In this document: one piece after another, positions 47,176-60,900 of the stretch
How positions within the stretch are numbered: position 1 is the stretch's first letter
How the letters are laid out: every line of letters begins with the position of its first letter
Assembly: GCA_024734555.1 (NCBI GenBank)
Contig: JANPWX010020199.1
Span: forward strand, 3,815,401 to 3,879,400
Length of the DNA stretch: 64,000 nucleotides
Direction: 5' to 3'
Source of the DNA: Trochalopteron elliotii
Taxonomy: Eukaryota > Chordata > Aves > Passeriformes > Leiothrichidae
The notes under the pieces: model-generated
The model's input: only the letters and a program-made list of their open reading frames with translations
The model's database searches: none
What the model was told of the DNA's origin: nothing
Program-made: the position numbers and the translations under genes

Positions 47176-47583
47176 GACTCATAGAATCACAGAATGGTTT
47201 GGGTTGGAAGAAACCTAGTTCCTCCTCCGTTGCCATGAGCAGAGACTCCTTCCAAAAGACCAGGTTGCTCAAAGCCTGGCCTCAAACACTTCTAAGGAAC
47301 AGGGCACCCACAGCTTCTCTGGTCAACCTGCACCTGTGCTTTGCCACCCCTACAGTAAAGAATTTTCTCCTAATGTCTAATCTCAACCTACTTTCTGTCA
47401 GCCTAAATACATTCTCCCCTGTCCTGTCACCCCATGCCTTTCTAAAAAGTCCGTCTCCATCTTTCTTGTAGACTCCCTTCAAGTACTGGAAGGCTGTAGT
47501 TAAGTCCCAGCCTTTTCTTTTTCAGCCTGAACAATCCCAATTCAATATTTGCTAATGTAGCTTTGCCACTATGAGGCCAGTGG
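47176..47583 (-). mobile_element. CR1 LINE fragment, 3' part, antisense
   Basis: The + strand starts with CATAGAATCACAGAATGG then TTTGGGTTGGAAG, the reverse complement of the CR1 3' tail. It runs about 400 bases towards the 5' side of the element, ending around CAGCCTGAACAATCCCAA and a decayed extension. The minus-strand frame at 47282-47482 contains LRLDIRRKFFTVGVAKH, matching the conserved C-terminal region of the CR1 polymerase ORF (RLDIRK.FFT..VVKHWNRLP...). The domain is degraded (HRCRLTREAV for HWNRLPREVV), so the copy is a dead, 5'-truncated insertion. It is the strongest evidence in the window for a bird or close relative. Confidence 0.93.
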
Positions 47584-50500
47584 TATAGATTTACATTATT
47601 TCACTTTCCATATTGTAAAACTGGCTTGATTCCGCTTCTTACTTCTACTAAAATATTAATGATTTTTTTTAAAGTATTTCTACTGACTTCATCTTGCCAT
47701 TAGTGCCCTGATTTAAAGCTCAATGAAGCCAATGAAAAGATTTTCATGGTTTCATTGGACTGTGGGATTAGGCTTTTTAATTGTAGTAATATGTATGTGA
47801 TTAAATGCAACTGGATTTTTAATAATAGCTGATTGTTGTTTTAAGCATTTATATGAAAAGTATTCTTTCACAAACCTCACTGGTTCTTAAAATATCATGC
47901 TATGCTTTAGCATAGCAGCATCAGTTTATTTGTTGCGCACTTCCAGTAATCTTTAAAATATTACCTTGTATATATTCCTATATTGTCTTCTTATTTGATT
48001 GCATAAATATATACAAAAAAGATTAAAAGGTTGCACCACAAAAAAATGGTTAAGTTTTTTGATTAGTGAAGCTAGGATGCCAGCTCAAGCACAGTTCCAC
48101 AAAGCCGATTTGTAGCCCCATTTACAGATGGAGATATATTCTTTTCTCACCAAAAACATTTGCAATAACAGCAGTAAGTCTTTTGGCTAGAAACTGCTTT
48201 TTTGTTGCTTACATTCAAACACAGTGTGGCTTCACAATGCAAGGTATTGGATGGTGCATCCTCAGCTGTTCTCAAGCACATAAATCCTCTGCTCTATGGC
48301 ACATGCTAGTAAAAATATGTGGAACACATATCAAATGAGGAGCTATAGCAGCAGTTTTATTATTCTGCCTCCTCTCCCAGTGCAAAGGTGAATCTATTTG
48401 GAAAGCAGAATATTTGCAAACAGGTTCAAGTTGTAACAAGCCTGGGGAGCAAAATTCTTGTCCTTGCTTTTCCACTTACTTTCCCAGCCTCCTCTATGTC
48501 AGCCATTGAATGGTGAACTTGTTCTCTCTGTTTTCTTCCACACTACTATCTGTCATAGTAGGGGACTCCCCTACTCTTCAAAGTGCTTGTACGAGAGGAT
48601 TGGGAAGGACAAAAATAGTGTTGATCTCCCTTTAAGAGAATTTCTTCTGAGCAAGTCTAGTTGGTTGTATTTGTGTACTTTAGTGACCATAGTGGCAATA
48701 AATGTAAGTTCAAACTGTCCAGAGTCATATTTCTGGCTGCAAATCTCACGGAAATGTGCAATTTGAGGATACAATCTGCACTTTTCCAAAAATCTATTTT
48801 AAGCTTTGACTTTTGGGGTAAAGGAAAACTACTGCAACTCATTTGTTAGAGGCCTAGCCCTTTTACCCTGGCCTGTTTAAGAGTTCTCACATTGACTTAA
48901 GTGGGTACAGAATTCAGGATTATAACTGGGAGGAGCCATTAATTTAATGACCTTTCTTGTGGGCTGCAAGTTGGCTGTATTTTTCTAGTCCTCATTGATA
49001 CCTTGTGGTGTCAAAAATAGCAAGAATGTTTAACGCTGTGAATGATGATGAATTTTCTTTGGTTGGAAAAGTTTCAGAGGAGACTCTCTGAAAAATTCTC
49101 TTTCCCTATTTTTTGACGCATGTAGAAGGAGGATGAGTAACTGCCAGGCCTAGATTAAATGTTCATTTATTTTGTGTAGTTTGGTTGCCACCTTAGTATT
49201 AAATGGAAATGCAAATTCTCAACCAGACAATGTGACCAAATATTTTCTTTTTATTCTAGTGATAATTCTTGGATAATATACTCTTCATAGATGTGGAATG
49301 AATCCCTGGTAATATTGTTCAGGCTCAACAAGGTTTCGAGGTTGTACTAGCCTTGTTGCCAACCAATTTTTCCGTTCAAATAGACTGTGACTGCTTACAT
49401 GATATTAGTTGCACCATTAGCAGAATCAATAGCCAAAAATGTTAACACTGACATCTGATGCTAGAAGTTCCTGACTGCTACAAATTCTTTCTGCAGAAAT
49501 TTAAATTGAGTAGATTGGAGATGGATTCTGGTAACACTAGGTTGATTAAAAAAAAGAAAAAGAGGGAGGTCACTTGGAAAAAAAGTGTGAACTCTATTTA
49601 CCTGAGTTTTTTTAATTGAAAGAAATAATTCAGCTACCTTTGCTATGGTTAACACATGAAGGAAAAATTATATTCCTCTTTCTCAGAAAAGTCCTTCTAT
49701 TTTTTCTGGTTTCTTTAGAAATGTGAAATATTTTCTTAGTTTTAATGATAGCCTTTTGTAGTCTGTTTTAGATGGGGATCGTCTGAAACTTTTTGCAGCC
49801 ATCCAGATGGGGCTGTCCAGATCTAAAATAAATAGGTGTAATGGCATAAATTATATTGTCTTACTGTTATACAAGGTGTCTCACAAAATACCTCATTAAA
49901 TCCATGGTCTGTGAGCCAAATCCAGTGGTACATTGACCCAAGAATGAGGGTGTATTGACCCAATGATTTTCTAGTGTCTCTTTCATTTAATCCTCTTTTT
50001 TTTTTTCTAATTAGTATTAGGAAACATAAAGCCCTACAGGGTGATGCACCATTTGTTGTCCCTATGATTTTCGTGCTCATTAGTCTTGCATTTTTTTCCT
50101 GCTTCTGAAGAGTCACAATTACAACTGAGTTTATCATACTTAATGATTCTGCACAGTGTTCATGTCTTTCAATTTGTAATGAGCTGCCGGGATCTTAACT
50201 ATTATTAAATACCATAGTAAGGGTACACTTCAAAATTAAGGTGTTTAACATTGAGACACCCTTTTTAAAGCATCATGTCTGTGTAAATCTGTAGGGTATA
50301 ACAGTAACAAACACTTGCTGTTTAACTTTTTCATGCCCAGGCTTTCTACCATTCTCTAATTTCAGAAAATCTGTAAAGCTACAACATGAGAATTAACTGA
50401 GTTATCAGCTCAATAGAGAACAAATCAAAACAAATATTAAAGTGAATTTATGGGGCAGGGGAAGAATATCCTGGAAGGAAATGACCATTTGCAGGAAGAC

Positions 50501-51438
50501 CTAGATTTTTTCTACTGACTTTGATATCTAATGTTGCTAGTTTCAAAATTAATTTCAGTCTCATGTGTCTATTTTTGTCTGTGTTTCAGCTCTATTTAAA
50601 AGGAAAGGGTAAGAGACTATTGTTTGAATCAGAAGCTTCCTTGTAGAAAGAGTGAAGAGCCTTGAATAGTAATGCTAACATGAGCACAAGATAGATAAAA
50701 AACCTTTTTTTTCACCTATTTACTTATATTTTCATTTTTCCTTCATGGAGCATCTTCATTTTATCAAAGACATGAAATTTCCCTACCTTCCCTCAGGGAA
50801 ATGTTTTCACATGAAAACACAACTGCTTGACTATGCAACTAAGCCAAAGTTTTTGTTCAATTAACCTTTGTCTTAAACATCACACTTTTTATCTTTTATA
50901 TATTTTTAATTGCTTATATTACATTGCACACAGATATATACTTGAAATATAGCATTAAAATTAGACATTGGCCTTAGTTTTTCAGAGATAAAGTTAGGTT
51001 TCTGCAAGAAAAGAATTGCACCCAAGTTTTCAAGACTCCTAATTTGTGATGATCTGTACAACTCTGGTAACACTCTTCATGTTATTCCAGACTATCTGAG
51101 AAGTAAAACTTTAACAGAGCTACTGAAATTAACCATGAATTTCTAGAATGCAATATTTTAAGGTTAAATGTGCTTGTATTACAAATTGATGTTCTGAGCA
51201 TAATTTAGAGTGAATTATCATAAGGTAAATATTTAGGTCAAATTACTTTTAATTTGAAGTGTGAGCAAGAAGCCTAAGTAAAGAGAGTGCAGTAGTGAAT
51301 AAGGCATCTGCCAACACAGCAGAGCTGAAAAATAGTGCAGACACAGGCACAGTCTTGCTGTCTTGCAAGGAATGGTTTAGAAACCCCTGGGGGAGAAAGA
51401 GCTGGAGGTGGGAAGCAGAACTGAAGCCATTGTGGAGA

Positions 51439-51494
51439 GGAAGAAGTTACACTCTTCCTGTTATGACAGGAAATGCAGACAAATGTGCTTCCTG
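51439..51494. promoter_or_regulatory. Cluster of four ETS-type motifs (candidate endothelial/haematopoietic enhancer)
   Basis: Within 56 bases lie GAGGAAGA (about 51437-51444), TTCCTG (51455-51460), CAGGAAAT (51468-51474, opposite strand) and TTCCTG (51489-51494). The middle two form a perfect inverted repeat, TTCCTGT/ACAGGAA with a 4-base gap (51455-51472). Surrounding DNA (51270-51530) is GC-richer than the intron. Published work, as I recall it, describes ETS-dependent endothelial enhancers in mammalian Mef2c. Whether this block is orthologous is not known. ETS cores are short, so conservation or chromatin data are needed. Confidence 0.35.
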
Positions 51495-51626
51495 ACCATT
51501 TGCTCAGCAGGGAATGAAATATTCTTTGACCTTTACCTTATGAACATTTTAGCAGTACAAAACTTATAAACATGTTTTTTACTATAAACATATGTTTGTA
51601 GCTGCCAGAAATGGTAATAGCATGCC

Positions 51627-51650
51627 AAAAAAAAAAAAAAAAGAAAGAAA
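51627..51650. repeat. Poly(A)/A-rich tract
   Basis: A16 followed by GAAAGAAAAAAG. No recognised element precedes it on the + strand. Confidence 0.75.
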
Positions 51651-52409
51651 AAAGTCAGCTTTTGCGTATATTGTATTAGCTACTGTGTTTTTATCTTTGT
51701 GAGATTATCTTTTTTTGCCTAAAATTTGTACGTATCTGTAGATCTGTCCATAAAGGACTTAATCATATCTCTCTGATTTGACAAAAGGAAGTGAAGCACC
51801 CGAGATTAATCTTTATTATTCTTTAATTCCTGTTTGGTCTTAGATATTAATTTATAAGTTAAAATGGGAAGGATATTGATACTGGCTGACCTCCTAATTT
51901 CTGAAGTTGCTGTATCATCTTTAATTAATATATCTTTCAATTTTATCCCTCCTTCCTTTTTTTTTTACACAGGAAAAACTTATGAGGTTGACCCTTATGA
52001 CTTGGCTTTGGGCAGATTGAATAGTATCACTACTTGAAGTATTTGATCTGTTATTTATGCACAAAGATTCTAAAAATGTGGTATAACATACAAAACCTTC
52101 TTTTTTATTTGGGTTAATCATGAACATTTTATTTATTATAGCTATAATTTTAGAGTGTCCTCTTAGAACTCCTCTTTATCTGGACTATTCAGCAAGTCAC
52201 AGCTCAATATGCTTGGGGCTTTCTGGGACAATAGCTCATTTAGCAGCATAAATCAGTGCTGTCTCATCCCTGTAAGTTATGCTGGAGGGTTATAAGAACA
52301 TGGAAGCAGTCTGCTGAAAGTCTTTCATTTAATTCTGTGTCCCCAACTGTTGCATAAAGGAAGGTTTATCTAGATCAAATTCTGCATTGATGCTGTTTCC
52401 CAGTCCAAT

Positions 52410-53090
52410 TTGAGAGTTATTGTAAGGATCGTTTCAGCCAGACCTCTTCATATGACAAACAGTTCTAAACAAAAATCAGAGGAAAATAAAAGGGAAATGG
52501 GAAGAGAGAATATGACGACAGTTTTTAGCTCTCCAGTAGTTATTCGATGTTTCAAAAGGATAAGCTTAGGTGCCCGGCACCCTCTGCAACTGGGCTTTAT
52601 GTTTGAAGTTGGGTGGACTGCTCGTGTAGTACCTCCTATTTATCACATACATTGTATCTACTGTGCTTGCTCTAGTCCCTGTGTCAGAAATTTTGACATT
52701 CCAGATGAAATAAGGACAATCAGACATTTCTTTTTGACGATATGGTGCCGTTATGAGACACTTCTGTGTATTAGTGATATCCCTCTTCTTCACCTGTTTA
52801 ATGGCAGGAAATATATTCAGGCAGCATTTTGTGAAAATTCTGTTTCTCTTATTTTCCTATGTCAGCAGCTATATATCTGTATAGTCAGAATAAAAAGAAG
52901 TAAGGAGAGCGCTGATATTCCGACACTGGCTGGAATGAATCACTTGAAACATCACAGGACAGCTACTTTGAAAATAAAGTGTTAGCACATATGCTGTCAC
53001 TTTTAGTGACAAATACGGAGTAATGTTATGGTTCAGCCTCTCATAGTTCGTGAGATTTCAGAAAAAAATTACTAGAAGAGCCCGAATTAA
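52410..53090 (+). other. CpG-enriched intronic block with the longest open frame
   Basis: About twelve CpGs lie in 680 bases, several times the local intron rate. The frame 52452-52985 (ATG, 177 codons; open from 52410) is the longest of the window. Its product begins MTNSSKQKSEENKREMGREN and is Cys-rich and hydrophobic in the middle. I recognise no domain, and there is no convincing splice or promoter context. Retained CpGs suggest either selective constraint (a conserved noncoding element) or a younger insertion. I regard a conserved regulatory element as more likely than a protein. Confidence 0.3.
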
Positions 53091-53111
53091 AACTAAAACT
53101 AAACTAAACTG
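53089..53111. repeat. (AAACT)n short repeat
   Basis: Four to five units of AAACT/AAAACT. Confidence 0.7.
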
Positions 53112-53886
53112 AAGTAATCCCAAACCAACTCCTGCCAAAAGACACAATGATCATATGGCAAACAAGATAGATAATGTATCCTGAAGGCTGTATTCATTAA
53201 ATGAGTAAATTTATAGATGCTTGTGTTTTTTCACTGATGAATTAAAGCCTGTAAGAAGTATGAAAATTTTGTTACAAATTTACTTAAAGAAAGACTATTT
53301 CCAGTGGCTAGCATCCCCATTTACAAACCCCACACAGCTAAATTAAAATTTCAGCAGATGAGAGAATTTGTAATTGCAACCAAGTGACAGTACCTTCTAA
53401 TTTATATAGCCTAAGTAAGTTTAACTTAATAGTGATTAAACAAGAAAGCCTTCTCTGCACCACATTACCCTCTAAATTGAGCATATCAATGTGTGACATG
53501 CACACTTGAATTCAGAGTGTTTACAACTTCACTTGCAGATATAGACTAGACTATTTGAAAGCTGTTTACATAGGACTGAAGAAGACCCAGAGCTGAAGCT
53601 GAAAATCGCCCTTTTAACAATTCTCTTTTTTCAATGCCTTTCTTTTAGCACATTTCACCTTTAGTTAGAACTTCATCCAAAATAATAAAAAGCTCATCTT
53701 GATTTTTATCAAGGAAATTGAAAGTTGACTACTTCACTGTAAGTATTTTATAATCAAGTAACATCTTGATTAGCTCACACCATACAAAGTCACAGAATTA
53801 ATGCTTATTCCCATAGGAAAATGTTTCAGGTTTTAGTAACCTACATTATTAGTACCACCTTTCTTATTAAGAGGACAATTTTATTT

Positions 53887-53908
53887 AAAATAAATAAATA
53901 AATAAAAT
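53887..53908. repeat. (AAAT)n tetranucleotide repeat
   Basis: Four to five AAAT units, then decayed AT-rich copies. Confidence 0.8.
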
Positions 53909-55605
53909 TTAAATAAGTAGAATCACTATAGTTCTAAGACAAATATAAAAGACTAGTGAGTTTTGAGTTAATACAAGTGGATAGAATTAGGTTATTTTTG
54001 GTAGGATTCAGAAATAATTTTGGTGATATGGACACCCCGCTTTTTTCGCAATATATGTAAAACAATGCATTCAAGCATCTCATACAAGTATTTAGAAATT
54101 GTATCATTGTTAAAAACCTTGTGTTTTATATATACATGTTTAAAAAGGTTTTAAAGACCATTGAATATTGGCCTCCTGTCTGTTCCACTTTCCACTCTAT
54201 TTTAATTTTTCATCATTTTCACCCTGTCATTATAAAATATTCTATCTCAAGAGCACTTCCTAGATTTCTTATCCTTCTCCTAAAAGAGAAGTGGATTTGT
54301 TAACTGAATAACCTGAAAATTAGCAGTGATTTAGATAGTGGGGATAATTAAGCATATGTTGACTAACGTTGTCAGGAAATAACATGTAGTGATTCAATTC
54401 TTGCTTGCTGCTGAAAAAAATTAAATGTTACAGAGATATCAAAGTGTATTCATTTTTTTGGGGTGTATTATTTGAAATATGTTGATGAATTTTCTCACTG
54501 TGTGTGTATTTTCCTTTAGTGTCATTAGTGCTGTTTATGCCAAATGACAAAGTGACATTGTCAGTTGTTATATGACACTACCACGACTGAGTATTTTGAA
54601 CACAAATTATAAGACTGTGTGAACACATGAATTTTTTGGTGATGTAGCTACACTCTGCGTTCATGGCAATGTGACTGTCTTGTTCATTCTCAGCACTAAG
54701 TCAGTTCAAGCGTAATCAGAGCTTTTTGAGTGTAGGTTCCACACTGCCTTCCAACTAGACAAAAGAGCAGAAGTTTTAAATAATTTATGCAATTTTTGCC
54801 ACTCAACAAAGCTTGTTCAATACTAAAATATTAACTGCTACGTTAGAGAATATTTATTAGATGGTTTTTATTTTTAATATTTTTGGTGTGGATGAGAATG
54901 GTTAACATAGCAAACAAAATGGTGAATAAATTGAACAAATAAAGTTAAATAAAAAATATTCTGTTTACTTATATTGCTCACAAAAGTATTTTAGCGTATG
55001 GCATATTCATCTTCCTTATGTAGCCACATAGAAGAATGTATGCAAAAAGGTAATTTTGTTTTTAAATGGCTTGAAGAGTATTCATAATTTTTTTCTGAAG
55101 TTACTGACATGACATTTCACTATACGTTTGAAAAGCTTGCTATTATAAACTGCTGTAAAACCATAATTAATTTACATCTATGTATATGGATTATGTATGC
55201 GTAAAGATAAACAACTATGAATGACTTATTCAAGAACTAAAATTCCAAATCACAAGTAGTGAAACAGTAGTAGATAAAATTCCTTTAATTAATTTATTAT
55301 CAGTTACAGAAAGCATTATCTGATTGATTCTGAAAATATTAGAAAGATCAATAAATCAAAACCAAATCAAATTTAAGATAATAAGATTGTGTATTAAAGA
55401 AAGGGAAAATGTAGATCTAGATTATTTATTGTTCTGGTTTGTGGGTTTTTTTCACTATCCATAAAAAGTAACTCTAACCAGTATCATTCTGATGATAAGT
55501 ATTATGAGTTAATTATCTGCCGTGCAGCACAGCTGGGTGGTTTTTCAAAATATTAAAGAGTTTTACCTAATAGTAAACACAAGCAGAGGCTTTAAGGATA
55601 TTTTT

Positions 55606-55631
55606 GTGGACTTTAATGGTGGACTTCAATG
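55606..55631. repeat. 13-bp tandem duplication
   Basis: GTGGACTTTAATG is followed directly by GTGGACTTCAATG, one mismatch. Confidence 0.8.
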
Positions 55632-55773
55632 GTGAAAAGTATGCTAAATGCAAGGATACTCCACCTACACTACTGTGGTCAAAAAGTTGATTTAAAGGCA
55701 TTTAGATGCAGAAAAATATGTTGAATTAGGACATTCTATTTTCTGTATCATTAATTATTTCTAAAGCAGCCTT

Positions 55774-55852
55774 TTATATATATATACATATATATATATA
55801 CACACACATGTATGTATATATATATATATACACAGGAATATACATGTGTGTA
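55774..55852. repeat. Compound (TA)n/(CA)n/(TG)n microsatellite
   Basis: Two long TA runs are separated by CACACACATGTATG and end in TACATGTGTG. Alternating purine-pyrimidine throughout; likely polymorphic and able to extrude cruciforms. Confidence 0.9.
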
Positions 55853-55918
55853 TCTTTCAACCATTTCATTGCATTTTTCTGTAATCAGAGAAACCATAAA
55901 AAGTATTTTGAACGCAAG

Positions 55919-55934
55919 GATGATGATGATGATG

Positions 55935-55967
<33 letters not shown>

Positions 55968-55968
55968 T
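55919..55968. repeat. (GAT)n(TTA)n compound trinucleotide repeat
   Basis: About six GAT/ATG units pass directly into about ten ATT/TTA units. It lies 70 bases after the compound dinucleotide repeat. Confidence 0.9.
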
Positions 55969-56483
55969 AGAACTTGAGTGACGTTTTGTTACCTATCTCA
56001 TTATTCGTTCCAAACATCAAAAGCCATGAAAAACAAATTTAGAAAGAACTGTTAATTATGCATGCTTGAGACCAGTGCTGTAGAAAGTAGAAAGTGTTTT
56101 CTTTAAAATGTTTGAATGATTGTATTTAATGGCAATCCATCTTTTCTTTACAGTACGTTGACAGAGGCTAAAATGATTAAAATAAAAGGAATAGCATTCA
56201 ATATGCATTTGGGAGAATAAGTGTTCACAGCGTGGGCAATGAATATAAATTTGGCCATACTCAAAGCCTTATCTTTCTGAAAGAGTCTAACAAATAGGGA
56301 TTAGCAATACTTAAAAAGTCACGTTTTCCTTGGCCTGACATGTTGGGATTTTAAGGTAGTCTGGGGTTGCACTTAGCATTAACTTGCATTAGAAGTGTGA
56401 CAAGTTAAAACAGCAGCCATATGAAACACAGACAGACAAATCTTCTTGCCTGGGCAGTAATGTGCAGAGGTGCTACTGTATAT

Positions 56484-56518
56484 GGGATGGTAACAACAAT
56501 AAGGGATGGTAGCAACAA
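56484..56518. repeat. 16-bp direct repeat, 19-bp period
   Basis: GGGATGGTAACAACAA and GGGATGGTAGCAACAA, one mismatch, separated by TAA. Confidence 0.8.
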
Positions 56519-57668
56519 ACGTAGAATCAGGCAGACCAATTAACTTGGTTGTGTGCCTGTCCTTGACATACCAAGTACCTTGACCACGTGTTAAATTTCA
56601 TTAATTATAGGCTTAGCAAAACTATTTTTGTCTTAAAATTTCCTGTCAATGAAAATTATTTAACAGAAATTGCACATATGACAAAACAGAGGGGAAAAAT
56701 TCAACCATACAATTAGCTTGAACAGCTCTCAGTAGTTTCTTATTTCAAGTCACATGTCTTACTGGAACTTGTAAGATAGTGTAGAAAAGCAGACAAAAAA
56801 GTTGTTTGATGTGCAAGTCTTTCATTGTCAAAACAGTCCCTGTGGAAAATTACGGTTTTGTAGAGAATAATTCTAATTTTCATACTGGCTGAATTTTGCA
56901 TTAATGTAAGGGCGTTAGCTGGCCTACTGAAAAGTTGCAAGCACGTCCCTATTTCTTTCCTATATAACATGACCTAAAACCCTTTTTACTAAAAATGCTA
57001 GTTCATAGTCCTAGGCATATTACTTGGGATGAAATAAAATATGATATATGTGTATTCAGAAAAGACTTTGTTTCAAAGGCTACTGACCAGCTATTGTCTT
57101 CTTTCATGCTTTATAATTCTCACTTCTCATGAGTGTGATTTTTAACACTAGATACTTCTTCAAAAGTATCATGTGTTTACATGAGCAATGTATCTCTTTT
57201 GAACTACTTAAATGGCTATGAAGTAATTTCTTTGCTTCAAAGTAGCAGGAGTCAGGGGGAGCTGGAAATCAAAGTCAATTGCTATCAGAATAAAAAAAAT
57301 CAGAACTGACTGCACTTGTTCAAAGTATTTGCAGCTGCTAATCTGAGGTGCATTTTGTACATGTTTACGGGAAAGATGTATGCCATCTAAAGAATATCTG
57401 AATTTTTAAATTAAAGTTGCAGTATCAACACTTCATAGCACCACTAAATAAAAATACCCCATGGTCCTTACCTGTATCTCAAGTTTCACGCAGTGATAAT
57501 TAAGTATTTCTCCCTTACATACATACAACACACACAAAGAGTATATTCTATTTTGGAACTCTGTGTTTATTCATTTGTTTTCTGAGCATGTTCAATTCAA
57601 AGACAAAGCAGTCACACATTATAGTTCAGAAAAAAGGAGAAAGACTACAGAGAGCAACTTGTGGATTT

Positions 57669-57963
<295 letters not shown>

Positions 57964-60900
57964 TAGCAGCAGGAGAGCAGAACAGGGCAGTGGTGTATTG
58001 GCTTGAGCATTGGAGGTGATGAAGCCAAAGCTGCAGGAAATCCACATCTTTTGTGAGCAGTTTTACCCTTCTGAGTCTTGCAGAAACTTCTGCAAACGGA
58101 TTTCTGGCTCCCTATTGTCCTGGTTTCTGTGCTGTTTTGTCACTTTGACCCATTAATCCTCTCCATGCCTTGATCACTACCTATCAGCTGCATCTTCTGC
58201 TTGTCTCCTAGTCTCTTCCAGGGACAGGCTCTCAGAAAACATTTCATACTTGTCTCCACAATCCAAAAGTTATAATATTGTCTATCCAGGAGGAATTAGG
58301 AATACATTGTAAAAGATGTGAAGAAGATTTAGAGCCATTTGTTGGTGTTTGACTGAATTTTTTTAGCTTTTTGATTGTTTACAGAGGGTATCTAATAAAA
58401 TGCAAGAAAAGTTCATTTACAATCTGTACAGTAAAAATATATCAGCTACTCACACAGAATATTGTTACCATAATATAATAGTGACAGTATCAAAGCAATT
58501 GTGTCAGAATGCTAAACACACTGTTTAATTTTTTTTTATTATAAGGAGCAATATTTATTTATGATTACTGAAAATTATTAATTTAAACTTAAGATTTTAA
58601 AATTTAAGCTTCTAATGTTTGCAGAAAAGTCAGTTTGCTTTTCAATCACATTTAGGTTCAAGCTATAAAAAATACTTACGGCTTTCAATGATTTTATTTT
58701 TATTAACAAAGCACTCACATCTTAGACAGACAACTAAAAAATTGGTTATGTGACCTATACAACTTCTGTTTTAAAGCCCATAACTGATCTAATGGTTTTA
58801 ATTAAAAACCTAATAGAAGGATTATGACCTATTTTAAGAGTCAGTGAAAATTTACTCCTGAATATCTTGGTGTATATACTTAGTTTACTCCAGATCTTTA
58901 TGAAGTTAGTTTCAGATTTCTGAATGATCTGGATGTTGTCTGAAATGAGACTTTGATACTTTTGGAATCTTCACCAGGCTTAGTCATGTTTTTGACTAGC
59001 CATGTAAGATAGTGAATTACTTATATATAAAATATTGAAAAGGATAAAAAATTCTGCATCATTAAGACTCTTAAACTTTTTACGAGTAGTCACAGTCACA
59101 CCACCTTAGATGGGCAAAGACTGCACACAGGAATATATATCACTTCTCTGTCTATCCTTATGTCAGTATCTAGGAAGTTATTGTTTTGTTTCCCTCCTTA
59201 TTTCCCCCAGATTCTCTGCCCCATTAGAGGAGGGCAAGGTTCTGACAGCAGAAAAAAATTTATATTAGTTAAGAGGAGGAAAATGCATAATTTCTTCCTC
59301 CTCTCCATCATCTCTCTTCCTCTCTTACTTCAAATCTTTTGTATAGAGACGAAGCCTTTCCTGCCACCTAGATCTGGGAAGCCATGTCCTGTTCAAAAGA
59401 ATACAGATTCTATGCCCAAAATAAAGTCCTGTCCTCTTTTAATGGCAAAAAGCCAGAATAGTCTTAGCAGAAGAGTTTCCTGTGATATCTTTACTTCTTC
59501 CTGCAGGTTTTTGTGTGGAAATAGGTGGAAATCCAGTTAGGGATTTATTACTTGCTTTACAATGAATGAATACTTTTTATTATGAGGACTCTGGTTTTCC
59601 AAGGAACTTAAATGAAAACTTAAAATTTCAAATAATGTTAAAATTTTCAGAAAGAGAACTCACTGCACCAGCAAAATCCCTTTCTGCATAAACAGTAGGC
59701 CAATTTGGATAGGCTGATCAGCAGTTTTGCATGCAGGTGTGTAATTTTCTGGCTATACCCAAAGTTTGGTGGGCAACAACTCTTCACTTTTCTGAAAGGA
59801 ACAAAATAAAAGTGAGTAATTGAAATAAATGTTATTTAAAGGGATTAAATAGACATAAAAGGCCAAATGAAGTGAATGTTCTATCAGCTCTGAATTTGAT
59901 TTTCTGTTACATTTTTCTATGTTCTGCCTGTAACATGAAATACTTAAACCATATCAGCACTGGTACAGTTTCAGAATCCAAGGAGGCCTTCTCCAGTATG
60001 TAGGTTTTGAACAAGAATTCCATATTATCATGCTTTTCATGGACAACGAACATCACAGTTTTAAGTACAATAGAGAATAGAGCCAATGAAAATCTGCAAT
60101 CTCATAAATGGCTCGACTCTTGGTGTCATTTGCTATATATTTTTTGGTACAGGATATAAATCTGCCACACATTTAAATATTTTAATTGATTGGTTAAACT
60201 GATTGCATTATGCATATGTTGCTTGTAAGGAGTCCATCTTCTTTTCCCTTTCAGACAGCTAGATTTCACACTTAAAATTTTTTAATCTTGTTCTTCCAGA
60301 GCAATCAACAGCAGCTGAGAATAAGATAGTATTATTAAATCTGAGCATTTTCAGCTAAATGCTAATTCAATAACTATATTTCAGCATAAGAAAAGAGCAT
60401 AGCTGTGCTCATAGGTTTCTGCACAGTATTCAAGAAAGAAACTTTTTTAGGCAGACCTATGAAAATTTGAAATATAACTGTCAACCGTAAAAAGGTCTTT
60501 AATTTAGAATCCAATTTCTGTTCACATTCAGCATAATATTAACTATTTAGTTTCTTTTTAGTTGTGGTAGAACTGTGTTATCAGTCATTAACATAATGTA
60601 ACTTCTTTGAACTATCTATATTCAAAGAAAATTAAAATAGCAGTTCTTTAATATGTAGTTAATTACTTTTAAGTTAAACCACTGCTATTCAAATAGAAAA
60701 ATTACATAACTTTTCATGTAGATCTGGCTAAAGCTGTTAATTTTATTAAGCAAATGTTTCCAATGTAATTACTGGGATTAATTATATTTAGCATTTCTGA
60801 AAAAGCGAGTCTTCAGGCCATAACTTGTTAGAGAATCAGAAGAAAACAAGGTCATAAATCTAACAAACATCACACTGGTTTTTAATGGAAAATTGGTTCC

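Noticed and set aside
59160..59540. 126-codon open frame in the intron after coding exon 2
   Set aside because: Composition is ordinary intron, no family is recognised and no splice sites fit it into MEF2C.
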